Assembly (NCBI GenBank): GCA_030054835.1
Contig: JASGVS010000012.1
Location: 62,001-126,000 of the forward strand
Source of the DNA: UBA3910 sp002391465
Lineage (GTDB): Bacteria; Bacillota; Limnochordia; Darwinibacteriales; Darwinibacteriaceae
Reading direction: 5' to 3'
Length of the DNA stretch: 64,000 nt
In this document: one piece after another, positions 35,007 to 43,709 of the stretch
Layout: every line of letters starts with the position of its first letter
Position numbering within the stretch: position 1 is the stretch's first letter
Made by a program: the position numbers and the translations under genes
Notes under the pieces: generated by a model
Told to the model about the DNA's origin: nothing
What the model saw: only the letters and a program-made list of their open reading frames with translations
The model's database searches: none

Positions 35007-36470
35007 ATGCTGCCATTGTTATTGATTTTTATCCCGATTATCGGTGGAGTATTGGTTGGAGCACTAAAGCTGGAGGATCGCCTCAGGGATCGTTTTGTGT
35101 TGACGGTTACGGCGCTGACTGGGTTTCTAGGGCTTTTCTTGTTTCCTTACCTGAGTGAAGTCAACGTTGCAGTGTTGCGGTTCTCCCGTATACTGCCACC
35201 ATTCGGTTTGTCTTTCCGTATTGACTGGTTGAGTGTGATTTTGGTCACTATCGCAAGCGCTATTTGGCTGTTGGTCACCATCTACTCCTTTGACTATTTA
35301 AAACCATCCCATCACATCAACCGCTATCATTCTTTTACGCTAATTTCCTACGGGTCAATTCTAGGCACTCTGCTGGCTGGAGACCTGTTGACGTTGTTTT
35401 TGTTCTTTGAATTACTGAGTTTTGCGTCGTATGGTTTGGTGATACACGAAGGCGACGAAAAGGCTATGCGGGCGGGTTTCTTATATTTGATCATGACCAT
35501 TGGGGGCGGTTTGGCCATCCTCTTTGGTGTACTAGCCGTCTATTTTTTGACCGGAAGTGTTACCATGACAGCGGAAGGGTTTTTAGCTGACAGCAGTATC
35601 CTCAGCCTGCTGGCCTTCCTTGGTTTCTTGATTGGTTTCGGCATGAAGGCCGGGATGTTCCCGCTCCACGTTTGGCTGCCGGAGGCTCACCCAGTTGCAC
35701 CTTCTCCCGCCAGTGCCCTGTTGTCGGGGATTATGTTGAAGGTAGGCGCATTTGGTCTCTTGCGCATAATCTTCAACGTCTATCAGTATCGGTTTCTGGC
35801 TGAGATAGGTTGGATCAAAATCCTACTTTATGGAGCCATATTGACCATCCTGCTGGGTTCAGTCTTCGCTATCATGCAGAAGAATCTCAAACGCCGCCTT
35901 GCCTATTCCAGTGTAGCCCAGATGGGTTACATCCTATTGGGGATGGGCCTTCTTTCTGAACAAGCCATGGTTGGCGATGTGTTTCACATCTTCACCCACG
36001 CCATAATGAAATCTTGTCTATTCCTTGTTTCGGGTTCCATGATCCTGCTGACCGGGAAGACAGATGTGGACGACTTTAAGGGTATTGGCAAGCGCATGCC
36101 CATTTCCATGGCCTGCTTTACCATGGCGTCCCTCTCCATGATTGGTATCCCGCCGTTTAATGGCTTTTTGAGTAAATGGTTCTTGGGGTTGGGTGCCCTG
36201 CAGGTAAACCAGCCAATGTGTGCGGTGGTGCTGCTCATTTCCAGCCTGCTCAATGCAGTTTATTACCTGCCCATCGTGATCAACGCCTTTTTCCGGCCGG
36301 AGGAACACGATTTTTCCCGTGTGACAGAGCCTTCTTTGACAATGCTGGTACCCGTTGTGATTCTGGCAATTGCCACTGTTCTTTTTGACATTATCCCCGT
36401 CAATGTTCTGCTCGAACTCTCTGAAGTGACGGCGGCCACCCTCTTTGGGGGCGGGGGGGTTGGGCTCTAA
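35007..36470 (+). CDS. Proton/ion-translocating antiporter-like subunit (MrpD/NuoN/HyfB family)
   Basis: A 487-residue membrane protein with about 14 helices of the Complex I/Mrp antiporter superfamily. The transport core GMKAGMFPLHVWLPEAHPVA and the membrane Glu in FFELLSFASYG are conserved, as are KRRLAYSSVAQMGYI and the HAIMKSCLF segment. No NuoB/C/D/I, hydrogenase, MrpABCEFG or formate module lies beside it. ATG 35007 has AAGGGGG at seven bases. It would conduct or exchange H+ or Na+. Confidence 0.85.
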   Translation: MLPLLLIFIPIIGGVLVGALKLEDRLRDRFVLTVTALTGFLGLFLFPYLSEVNVAVLRFSRILPPFGLSFRIDWLSVILVTIASAIWLLVTIYSFDYLKPSHHINRYHSFTLISYGSILGTLLAGDLLTLFLFFELLSFASYGLVIHEGDEKAMRAGFLYLIMTIGGGLAILFGVLAVYFLTGSVTMTAEGFLADSSILSLLAFLGFLIGFGMKAGMFPLHVWLPEAHPVAPSPASALLSGIMLKVGAFGLLRIIFNVYQYRFLAEIGWIKILLYGAILTILLGSVFAIMQKNLKRRLAYSSVAQMGYILLGMGLLSEQAMVGDVFHIFTHAIMKSCLFLVSGSMILLTGKTDVDDFKGIGKRMPISMACFTMASLSMIGIPPFNGFLSKWFLGLGALQVNQPMCAVVLLISSLLNAVYYLPIVINAFFRPEEHDFSRVTEPSLTMLVPVVILAIATVLFDIIPVNVLLELSEVTAATLFGGGGVGL

Positions 36471-38273
36471 ATGGACCTCCCCAGCAGGCTGCCCATGCTA
36501 ATCACAGCAGTACCCCTGGTGGGCTCGGCCATAGTTTGGTGGTCTGCCCGTAGGGGAGAGGCCGGCAGGACACTGGCGGCCAATTTGGTCTGCCTGTTGA
36601 CCTTACTGTTGAGTTTGGTGCAGTTTTTCGTAGTGCAGAAGGGACAGGCAATCGGCTGGTCTATCCCTTGGGTTTTAGCGTTCGGTCTAAAGTGGCGGGT
36701 AGATCATTTTAGTGCGGTTTTCGCCCTCATTGTCTCCTTGGTTTGGTTCTTAGCTACCCTCTTTTCTAAGGAATACATGGCGCATGAGGAAAACCAAACC
36801 CGCTTTTCGGTCGCCTCCGTCTTCACCCTTGGCTCCACGCTGGGTGTGTTTTTGGCGGGCGATCTATTCAGCCTTTTTCTCTTTTTTGAGCTTATGACTT
36901 TTGCTGCCTACCTTTTGGTTGTACATGCTGAGAACAAGCCCGCTGTAGAGGCGGGCTCGGTTTATTTGTACATGAGCGTCATTGGCGGTTTGGTTTTGCT
37001 TGGCGCTATCTTCATCATCCAACATAACATGGGTCACACGGAGTTTGTGCCCATGCTCGATGGGCTTCTGGCGGCCGGTTACAACCCTTGGCTTTTGTTG
37101 GGCGTTGTGATTGCTGGTTTTGGCGTTAAGGCTGGCATGGTGCCCCTCCATATCTGGCTGCCCCAGGCCCACCCCGTTGCACCTGCACCCGCTTCAGCGC
37201 TGCTATCAGCCTTGATGATTAAGACAGGCGCCTACGGATTCTTCCGTTTTCTGACGGTAGTCTTTACATCGCCCCAGGGGAGCGGCCTATTCTACCTGCA
37301 GGAAAGTTTCGGGTACGTCTTCATCTGGATTGGTACGATCACCATGCTGGGTGGGGCGTTAATGGCCCTAGTCCATTCGCCCATGAAACGGGTGCTGGCC
37401 TATTCCAGCATCAGCCAGATGGGTTACATCCTATTCTCCCTAGGGACAGGGGTTATGCTTGGTCAGGACGGGGCAGTGGGTTTGGCCGGTGCCTGGCTGC
37501 ACATGATCAACCATGCCTTTTACAAATCATTTTTGTTTATGCTGGCGGGAGCGATCTATCTGCGCACAGATGAACTGGATTTGAACAAGCTGGGTGGTTT
37601 GGTGCGCTTTATGCCTAAAGCGTTTCTGTTCTTTCTTATAGCCGCAGCGGGCATCACTGGAGTCCCGGGCTTTAACGGATATGGTAGTAAGGTTTTGATC
37701 CACGAGGCGATCCTCCATGCCTATCATCTCAAGGGGTGGGAGTCCTTACTGTGGTTGGAGCGGGCGTTTGTCTTTACGGGGGGCTTGACAGCAGCTTACA
37801 TCTCTAAGATCTGGCTGCAGGCGTTTCTAGCCAAACCAAAGGCTGATTACTCTCAGGTGAAAGATATCAGCAGAAGCCAGGTGGGGATTTTCACAGTTTA
37901 CAGTGTTATTCTTCTCTGTCTGGGTGTGGGCGCTCAGGGGGCAATCAACAAACTAGTCCTGCCTGTTCTGGTCGGTTTTGACTTAAAGGCGGCAGACCTG
38001 GCCCATCTTCAGCATGTCCCTTTTTGGACCGGTCACGAGCTGATGGGTCCGGTGACCAGCTATGGTATCGCTTTGACAGTGTTGGCAGTTCTGGCCCTGT
38101 TTAGGTTCAAACCGCCCGTGCCAAGTTGGCTCAGTGTGGAGAAAATAGTATACCGGCCCCTCTGCTCGTTGCTGAGCAGGCCCCTGCGGCAGCAGGAGCG
38201 GACCGGTTTTGGCTTTGATCTTGTAATTGTAGGTGTAATCTTTTTCGCTGTATTAGCTTTCTTTTTCCTCTAG
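36471..38273 (+). CDS. Second proton/ion-translocating antiporter-like subunit
   Basis: A 600-residue homologue of the preceding protein, starting directly after its stop. The same core is seen: GVKAGMVPLHIWLPQAHPVA, FFELMTFAAYL, KRVLAYSSISQMGYI and HAFYKSFLFMLAGA. It is about 110 residues longer, with an added C-terminal membrane region. Two such subunits adjacent, but no redox partner genes, is unusual (see findings). Its 3' end overlaps the convergent nth gene by 21 bases. Confidence 0.85.
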   Translation: MDLPSRLPMLITAVPLVGSAIVWWSARRGEAGRTLAANLVCLLTLLLSLVQFFVVQKGQAIGWSIPWVLAFGLKWRVDHFSAVFALIVSLVWFLATLFSKEYMAHEENQTRFSVASVFTLGSTLGVFLAGDLFSLFLFFELMTFAAYLLVVHAENKPAVEAGSVYLYMSVIGGLVLLGAIFIIQHNMGHTEFVPMLDGLLAAGYNPWLLLGVVIAGFGVKAGMVPLHIWLPQAHPVAPAPASALLSALMIKTGAYGFFRFLTVVFTSPQGSGLFYLQESFGYVFIWIGTITMLGGALMALVHSPMKRVLAYSSISQMGYILFSLGTGVMLGQDGAVGLAGAWLHMINHAFYKSFLFMLAGAIYLRTDELDLNKLGGLVRFMPKAFLFFLIAAAGITGVPGFNGYGSKVLIHEAILHAYHLKGWESLLWLERAFVFTGGLTAAYISKIWLQAFLAKPKADYSQVKDISRSQVGIFTVYSVILLCLGVGAQGAINKLVLPVLVGFDLKAADLAHLQHVPFWTGHELMGPVTSYGIALTVLAVLALFRFKPPVPSWLSVEKIVYRPLCSLLSRPLRQQERTGFGFDLVIVGVIFFAVLAFFFL

Positions 38274-38891
38274 GGCTTGAAAATAACTGCAGTGGGGTTG
38301 CAGGGGGCATTGGGAACAGAGGGGACTGCGCGCCTTGCATATCACCCGCCCATGCCTGATCAACCAGCGGTGGGCCCTAATCCAGTACTCCTGGGGAAGG
38401 ACTTCCATCAGCTGCTTTTCCGTTTCTAGGGGATCGCTGGCGTCGGCCAAACCTAAACGGTTAGCAACGCGGAAGACGTGGGTGTCCACTGCTATGGCCG
38501 GGATGTCAAAGGCGTTGGCCAAAACCACGCCGGCCGTCTTGCGGCCTACTCCCGGCAGTTTTTCCAGGTCTTCCCGGGTGTTAGGGACTTGTCCATCGTA
38601 TTCTTCCACTAGGATCTGGGCCATGAGGATCAAATTACGGGCTTTGGTCCGCCACAGGCCGGCGCTTTTGATTAAGTCCGCAACCTGTTCAAAGCTGGCC
38701 TGGGCTAGCGCCTCAGGCGTGGGGAAGGCGGGGAAGAGCTTAGCGGTAATAGTATTCACTCGCTCATCAGTGCACTGGGCGGAGAGGATGGTGGCAACCA
38801 AGAGTTCAAAGGGATTGCTGTGGTTGAGATCTGTCTTTTCTCCAGGGTACATGGCTGCCAGTTTATCCAGCTGGCCCTGCAGGTCGTCCAT
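38253..38891 (-). CDS. nth: Endonuclease III
   Basis: A 212-residue base-excision DNA glycosylase/AP lyase. The helix-hairpin-helix LPGVGRKTAGVVLA carries the catalytic Lys, and AVDTHVFRVANRLGL the catalytic Asp. The C-terminal cysteines are spaced C-x6-C-x2-C-x5-C (CKARSPLCSQCPLQPHC), the 4Fe-4S loop. Removes oxidised pyrimidines. The next gene upstream on this strand is the ParB-like gene, 25 bases away. Confidence 0.95.
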   Translation of the reverse strand: MDDLQGQLDKLAAMYPGEKTDLNHSNPFELLVATILSAQCTDERVNTITAKLFPAFPTPEALAQASFEQVADLIKSAGLWRTKARNLILMAQILVEEYDGQVPNTREDLEKLPGVGRKTAGVVLANAFDIPAIAVDTHVFRVANRLGLADASDPLETEKQLMEVLPQEYWIRAHRWLIRHGRVICKARSPLCSQCPLQPHCSYFQALEEKES

Positions 38892-38916
38892 TATCTTTTT
38901 TCACCTCGTATATCTA

Positions 38917-39843
38917 TTACGGCCCCTCCAGTGGATCTCTGTAGGCTGTTCCGTTCAGTCTGCTGTCGCCGTTTGTGCAGCGTCCACAGCCGCGGCAGTC
39001 GTTTGTGACCCGTACTAAGCCGTCCTCATCAATGATTAAGCCGCGGGGGCAGTTGTCACGGGCATCGGGAGCGAAGAGGCCTGTTACCAGTTCCATGAGC
39101 TGCTCCGCGAAGGTTTTATGTGGATGCTCCACTTTGAAATCGGCTAAGGCGTCCCGGTAGCTTACATTTTGATTAGTCAAGCGGCTTTTGGCCACTTTAT
39201 GATAGGAAGCGTAGAGGAAAAGATCCGCCTCAGTCCGGTTGGGGAAATCGTCTAACAGGCGCTGCTTTTTGATCAGGGCAACCACTGGGAGGTAAATATC
39301 CTGCTCCCAGCGGGCGCTGGCCTCTTTGAGGGAGAGGGGATAGTCTTCTGTTTCCGCTTCTTCCCTGCGGAAGTCCTCAATCTGCATCAGCAGTTTATCG
39401 TAGGAACCAAGTTCGGTGAAGATGATATCCCGCAGTCCCGTTTTCATCTCGAAAATGGAGCGTTCACGCCAGAGCAGGTTGAACTCTGAATCGCCGGGGG
39501 GGAAGAATTCGATCACTTCCGCGTCGATATACGCTTGGCCCACTTCCTTGGCAACTGAGACCCGGTGGTTGCCATCCATGACATAATACTTGTCCCGGAC
39601 TTTGTAGAGGATAACGGGGGGCAGGATCACGCCCCGTTCCACAGCCCGCTTGATGCGCTGATAGCGCTCAATGGAGGCGGGGTTCTTAATGCGAAAACGG
39701 GCATCAAAATCACGCCACCGGTTTACGGAACCAACTATGTTTGCCACTGGTACGGTACGTAAACCGAGGTCAAGGGAATCGGTAAGCTGATATCTATCCT
39801 TTGAATCAGCAAACGATTGAGCGGTGTTACCCCGTGGTCTCAT
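38917..39843 (-). CDS. ParB/Srx-nuclease-fold protein with C-terminal cysteine cluster
   Basis: A 308-residue protein. N-terminal half has a ParB-like core: ILPPVILYKVRDKYYVMDGN followed by HRVSVAKEVGQ, a hallmark of ParB/sulfiredoxin-fold proteins. The middle is helical. The C-terminal tail carries a Cys in DARDNCPRG and then CRGCGRCTNGDS (four cysteines in total), which could bind metal or an Fe-S cluster. ATG 39843 with GGAGTG upstream. The adjacent genes on this strand are a phosphoesterase and a 104-residue protein. Function unknown; it is not a chromosome-partitioning ParB by sequence. Confidence 0.75.
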   Translation of the reverse strand: MRPRGNTAQSFADSKDRYQLTDSLDLGLRTVPVANIVGSVNRWRDFDARFRIKNPASIERYQRIKRAVERGVILPPVILYKVRDKYYVMDGNHRVSVAKEVGQAYIDAEVIEFFPPGDSEFNLLWRERSIFEMKTGLRDIIFTELGSYDKLLMQIEDFRREEAETEDYPLSLKEASARWEQDIYLPVVALIKKQRLLDDFPNRTEADLFLYASYHKVAKSRLTNQNVSYRDALADFKVEHPHKTFAEQLMELVTGLFAPDARDNCPRGLIIDEDGLVRVTNDCRGCGRCTNGDSRLNGTAYRDPLEGP

Positions 39844-39879
39844 AGCATTCACTCCAGCTGAATGATGATCAATCAACCA

Positions 39880-40479
39880 TTAATCAATGTCCAAGATATG
39901 AAAACCGTAGCCGTTGATCACGGTAGTGTCGTTCACAACATCGATACGGTTCTGCTTCAGCCCATAATTGAGATGGGTATGGCCGTGGATGAAGTAACGC
40001 GGTTTGTACTTCTGAATGATCCGCGAAAAGGTTAAAAACCCCCTATGGCATTGATCTTCCGCATCATGAATGCCAAAGGGAGGAGCATGGGTTAGGACTA
40101 TGTCGATTTTCCGGCCGAACATAAATCGCCAGGCCATCCGGCGCCAGACAGCCCGCATCTGCCTTTCGGTATACTGAACGGCAGATGGATGATGATAAAA
40201 CATGGAACCTTCAAAACCGATCATTGTTAAGCCCCGGAAGGTGATTACCTTGCCGTGGATGTTATCTCCACCGTCAGGTGGGTTAATATCGTAACTGTCA
40301 TCGTGGTTGCCCCTGACGTAATAGAGGGGGGCATTGAAGACGGACATAAGATATGACAAATACCAGGGAGGCAGATCGCCCACGGATAAAATAGCGTCAA
40401 TTCTTTCCGGGAAGCGTTCGCGCCTAAAATGATCGTATAATTGAGGGTCGACCGTGTCGCCGACAATTAGCAGCTTCAA
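39880..40479 (-). CDS. Metallophosphoesterase family protein
   Basis: A 199-residue calcineurin-like phosphoesterase. Motifs: LSVGDLPPW (GD), YYVRGNHDD (GNHD), LTHAPPFGIHD (H) and FIHGHTHLNYG (GHTH). The first motif, which is normally DxH, reads GDTVD here, so one metal ligand is altered. TTG start at 40479 is chosen because GGGAGG precedes it by 8 bases; a longer upstream reading frame has no ribosome site. It would hydrolyse a phosphomono- or diester; substrate unknown. Confidence 0.85.
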   Translation of the reverse strand: MKLLIVGDTVDPQLYDHFRRERFPERIDAILSVGDLPPWYLSYLMSVFNAPLYYVRGNHDDSYDINPPDGGDNIHGKVITFRGLTMIGFEGSMFYHHPSAVQYTERQMRAVWRRMAWRFMFGRKIDIVLTHAPPFGIHDAEDQCHRGFLTFSRIIQKYKPRYFIHGHTHLNYGLKQNRIDVVNDTTVINGYGFHILDID

Positions 40480-40526
40480 AATAAGATCCTCCCAACGTAA
40501 TTCTCGTGTACTCTGCAAGAACTCCC

Positions 40527-40841
40527 CTAGGAATCAAGCAGTCGGGTACGCCTGTTTTCCTCTTCGGCAACGCGGCGTTTTTCCTCAACTGCCTCGAGAA
40601 TCTTGCTTTCCAGTGTAATACCGCGAATACGCTCTAAGAAGTTGGGGCGGCGGACGAGAGTACTGTAGCGTTCGGGGCCTTTGTACCAAGTACCTTTAGG
40701 GCCGTTAACCGCTTCGACCCTGGCATCATACTCCATCAGTGTTACCCTGACGCCCCACTTGGCACCGGGGGCGAATTCGAGATAAACGGCGGACTTATCG
40801 GTGGGACGAGTCCATTTTCCTTTATCTAAACCCTTTATCAT
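40527..40841 (-). CDS. Conserved hypothetical protein
   Basis: A 104-residue soluble protein with no signal peptide. Mostly charged: a beta-rich front (SAVYLEFAPGAKWGVRVTLM), then an alpha-helical basic tail ending EEKRRVAEEENRRTRLLDS. ATG 40841 has GGAAGG at nine bases. I do not recognise a family. It precedes the phosphoesterase and ParB-like genes on the same strand (gaps 47 and 36 bp). Confidence 0.55.
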   Translation of the reverse strand: MIKGLDKGKWTRPTDKSAVYLEFAPGAKWGVRVTLMEYDARVEAVNGPKGTWYKGPERYSTLVRRPNFLERIRGITLESKILEAVEEKRRVAEEENRRTRLLDS

Positions 40842-40911
40842 CGTCTCATTCCTTCCCAATCTAATTATTACACAAAAGAGTACTTATTCCTAGCTAGAAT
40901 CGGGGGTGATT

Positions 40912-41385
40912 ATGTTGAGATTGTTAATAGTCTGTATTTTAATGGCCTGTCTACCCTTTTCACAGGTTTACGCGCGCGAAAAGGAAGCGGGGGATCTATA
41001 CCTCGCCGTCGCCGACTGGGCCTATGAAGTGCGCGATCAAGGTGATTACGATCCCAACCCCACCGGCCGTTTTCCCAAAGGGCAGATGGCCTACGCCTAC
41101 CTCGAACTGGCGGGGTTCACCACAGCTGCCCACGGTGATCTGTATTCCTATCATGTGGCGGTGGATGTGGGCCTCAAAACTACCTGGGGATTTCCCTTGT
41201 TTAAACAGGCCGACATTATTGAGTTCGATGAGACTTCCCCCAATCCTCCCGAAACGCTGTGGTTCTACATTTGGGTCAACGTACCTCGCTGGGCGCCCAG
41301 GGGGACATATGTCACTGTAATCACAGTCCGGGATGAACTGGGCGGTTATATCCTAGCGGCGGAGAGGGAGATTGAGATCTTTTAG
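40912..41385 (+). CDS. Secreted protein of unknown function
   Basis: A 157-residue protein with signal peptide (MLRLLIVCILMACLPFSQVYA). The mature part is beta-rich (AYLELAGFTTAAHGDLYSYH, WFYIWVNVPRWAPRGTY), resembling an immunoglobulin-like or lipocalin-like sandwich, but no family is recognised. ATG 40912 after GGGGGTG. A terminator follows, so it is a single-gene unit. Confidence 0.65.
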   Translation: MLRLLIVCILMACLPFSQVYAREKEAGDLYLAVADWAYEVRDQGDYDPNPTGRFPKGQMAYAYLELAGFTTAAHGDLYSYHVAVDVGLKTTWGFPLFKQADIIEFDETSPNPPETLWFYIWVNVPRWAPRGTYVTVITVRDELGGYILAAEREIEIF

Positions 41386-41392
41386 GCTCGTG

Positions 41393-41414
41393 AAAAAGGG
41401 AACAAGCCCTTTTT
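41393..41414 (+). terminator. Intrinsic terminator
   Basis: AAAAAGGG, a six-base loop AACAAG, then CCCTTTTT: a perfect eight-pair stem ending in a T run, between the secreted-protein gene and rex. Confidence 0.85.
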
Positions 41415-41455
41415 GTGGAACTTAATACTGAATCAACACGGGAAGGAGAAGAAAT

Positions 41456-42106
41456 ATGGCAGCTAAGAAGAGGAGCAAAGGATTAGTCATACCACAGGGA
41501 GTTGTCTCCCGTCTACCTATTTATTATCGCCATTTATTAGATCTGCGGAGCCAATCAGTAGAACGTATTTCTTCCGCCCAGTTTGGGGAGGCGGTGGGTT
41601 GTACAGCAGCCCAAATTCGATCCGACTTGAGTCATTTCGGGTCGTTTGGCCAGCAAGGCTATGGTTACAAGGTAAGTGATCTCCTGCGTCAGCTGGAGAA
41701 AATCCTTGGTCTAACTCGGACCTACTCGGCCGTTTTGGTAGGTGCGGGCAATTTAGGTAAGGCATTGGCCAGTTACGATTCGTTCCGGGAGCAGGGCTTT
41801 GTTATTAACGCAATCTTTGATGTTGATCCAGTACTTATAGGTAATTACCACAGCGGAAAGGTTATTAGGCCATTTAAGGATTTGCCGGCCTACTTAAAGA
41901 AGAGCAAGTGTGACATGGCCATTGTGGCCACGCCTAAAGAGGCGGCCCAGGAGGTTGTGGATGTGCTGGTGGAGGGTGGAGTAGACAGTATTTGGAATTT
42001 CGCTCCCATCCATCCGGTTGTGCCGAGGGGCGTATTGGTGGAGAATATTCAACTGACTGACAGCCTGTTGCGGTTGGCCTTTTACATGAACGCTCGCGAT
42101 AACTAA
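41456..42106 (+). CDS. rex: Redox-sensing transcriptional repressor Rex
   Basis: A 216-residue NADH-responsive repressor. Winged-helix DNA-binding domain at about 15-85 (CTAAQIRSDLSHFGSFGQQG with GYGY) and a Rossmann domain with GAGNLGKALASY near residue 97 that binds NAD(H). It leaves its operators when the NADH/NAD ratio rises. Candidate operators occur upstream of rnfC, of the antiporter pair and of the FMN-binding protein gene. fabI is 33 bp downstream on the same strand. Confidence 0.95.
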   Translation: MAAKKRSKGLVIPQGVVSRLPIYYRHLLDLRSQSVERISSAQFGEAVGCTAAQIRSDLSHFGSFGQQGYGYKVSDLLRQLEKILGLTRTYSAVLVGAGNLGKALASYDSFREQGFVINAIFDVDPVLIGNYHSGKVIRPFKDLPAYLKKSKCDMAIVATPKEAAQEVVDVLVEGGVDSIWNFAPIHPVVPRGVLVENIQLTDSLLRLAFYMNARDN

Positions 42107-42139
42107 AGTATTTCAGCATCTGAAGCGGGGTGTTTGGTT

Positions 42140-42907
42140 GTGCTGCAGGGCAAGAACATCGCCATTTTCAACATCGCCAACAGACACAGCATCGCCTGGA
42201 AAGTGGCCCAAGCCATGGATGAACAGGGCGCAGCCCTGATTCTGGGCTATCAAAACGAGCGGATGCCGTCTCGGGTGGAGAAATTGGCCGAAGAGCTGAA
42301 ACAGAAGCCCTTGGCTTTAATTCCCTGCGACGTTTCGTTTCCTGAACAGATTGATATGCTGCCGGAGGAGATTCACGAACGGGCGGGCATGCTCGATGGG
42401 CTGGTGCACAGCCTGGCCTTTGCACCCCGGGAGGCACTGGAAAATCCCTTTTTGTTCACCGAACGGGAGCATTTCTTATCCACTTTAGAAGTAAGCACCT
42501 TTTCTTTGGTTGCTTTAGCCAGGGCACTTACTCCGGTTTTCCGCGATGGAGCAAGCATTGTTACCCTATCCTATTACGGAGCGGAGAAGGTCTTTCCCGG
42601 TTACAACGTGATGGGTGTAGCTAAAGCTGCACTGGAGGCGAGTGTGCGGTATTTGGCCTATGATTTGGGGCCGGCTGGGGTGAGGGTGAATGCCATTTCA
42701 GCCGGACCCATTAACACCGCATCTGCCCGGGCCGTAGGCGGATTCTTGCAGATGCTCGCACTGCACGAAGGGAAAGCACCCCTGAAAAAGTCAGTTGCCG
42801 GTAGGGATGTGGGCAACACCGCTGCGTTTCTAGTAAGTGATTTGGCCAGCGCCATCACGGGCGAGACAATTTATGTTGATGCGGGTTACAGTATTATGGG
42901 AATCTAA
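42140..42907 (+). CDS. fabI: Enoyl-ACP reductase FabI
   Basis: A 255-residue NADH-dependent enoyl-acyl carrier protein reductase of fatty-acid synthesis. NIANRHSIAWKVAQAMDEQG is the cofactor motif, and the catalytic Tyr/Lys pair appears in YNVMGVAK (YxxxxxxK) after YYGAEKVFPG. The terminal GETIYVDAGYSIMG is diagnostic. GTG 42140 is preferred over TTG 42134 because GGGGTG is seven bases away. It is on the same strand as rex and probably in its transcript; regulation of fabI by the NADH state is plausible but unproven. Confidence 0.92.
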   Translation: MLQGKNIAIFNIANRHSIAWKVAQAMDEQGAALILGYQNERMPSRVEKLAEELKQKPLALIPCDVSFPEQIDMLPEEIHERAGMLDGLVHSLAFAPREALENPFLFTEREHFLSTLEVSTFSLVALARALTPVFRDGASIVTLSYYGAEKVFPGYNVMGVAKAALEASVRYLAYDLGPAGVRVNAISAGPINTASARAVGGFLQMLALHEGKAPLKKSVAGRDVGNTAAFLVSDLASAITGETIYVDAGYSIMGI

Positions 42908-42942
42908 GGAACCAGAGATGGGGAATAGGGGAATGGAAACAA

Positions 42943-42978
42943 AAGAAGCATCTGGCGGGGCCAGATGCTTCTTTTTTG
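42943..42978. terminator. Bidirectional intrinsic terminator
   Basis: A 12-pair perfect stem GAAGCATCTGGC/GCCAGATGCTTC around a GGG loop, followed by TTTTTT on the plus strand and preceded by AAAA, so it serves fabI on the plus strand and the FMN-binding gene on the minus strand. Confidence 0.9.
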
Positions 42979-42992
42979 TATCTGGATTGAAA

Positions 42993-43682
42993 CTACTGGA
43001 TGCGAGCCTTATCTAAGGCGTCACGTACTGCGTGGTTAGACTGGATGGTCAATCCGGTTGCGCCGGAGATAATGTCTACAAAACCAGGTTCGCTTACAAG
43101 GGCAGCCTCTTTATAGCTTTCCCGAGCCAGTTCCAAGGGCCAGCCGTACACTTCAACGGAAGGATCTTGGATGGTCATATCGGGGAGAACCCTCTGTACT
43201 TTGTAGTCTACCACTTTGTCATCTTTCAGGGTTACCCAAACTACTTTGTAATAACCGCCATAGGTAGAGACTTCGGAGCGGCCGATGAATGTGCCGTCAA
43301 AGTATTTTTTGTCCGGTTTGACATCGCTAGCCCGAACGAGAGCGCGCTCAACGGCCTGGATGTAACCTTCGCTGCTGCCGGTAGCTTTGGTGACGATGTC
43401 AGCCTCAGCCGCCTGGTTAGCTACAAACTGGGCAGGCAGGGTGCGAGCTGCTTCGCCAGCTTCTGGCCAGTTGTATTTGGAGAAATCCTTCTCTACATAC
43501 AAGCCCGTGAGTTCCCGCAGAATAACGGCGGTGATTTTCCCGTCTTCGATAAATACCTTTGCGTATTGACAGCCGTTGGGACCTGCATCGGACCAGCCTT
43601 CGTAAGTTCCGTCAATCCAGGCGGCCTGTACACCAATGGAGAGCACTAGAACTAACGCCAGTACAAAACTCAGTCTTTTCAT
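42993..43682 (-). CDS. Secreted protein with two FMN-binding-type repeats
   Basis: A 229-residue exported protein (signal peptide ending SIGVQA). Two FMN_bind-like repeats: the first around GTYEGWSDAGPNGCQYAKVF with the would-be attachment ADIVTKATGSS, the second at GTFIGRSEVSTYGGYYKVVW with VDIISGATGL. Only the second has the exact S-G-A-T flavinylation motif; the first reads T-K-A-T. ApbE in this window could modify it. It probably carries electrons outside the membrane. Own promoter with a dyad just downstream. Confidence 0.85.
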   Translation of the reverse strand: MKRLSFVLALVLVLSIGVQAAWIDGTYEGWSDAGPNGCQYAKVFIEDGKITAVILRELTGLYVEKDFSKYNWPEAGEAARTLPAQFVANQAAEADIVTKATGSSEGYIQAVERALVRASDVKPDKKYFDGTFIGRSEVSTYGGYYKVVWVTLKDDKVVDYKVQRVLPDMTIQDPSVEVYGWPLELARESYKEAALVSEPGFVDIISGATGLTIQSNHAVRDALDKARIQ

Positions 43683-43709
43683 TTGCACAACCCCATTCCT
43701 TTGTATTGA

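Noticed and set aside
38335..39018. A 227-codon plus-strand frame across nth and the ParB-like gene
   Set aside because: It spans two genuine minus-strand genes and their gap, with shadow-type composition.
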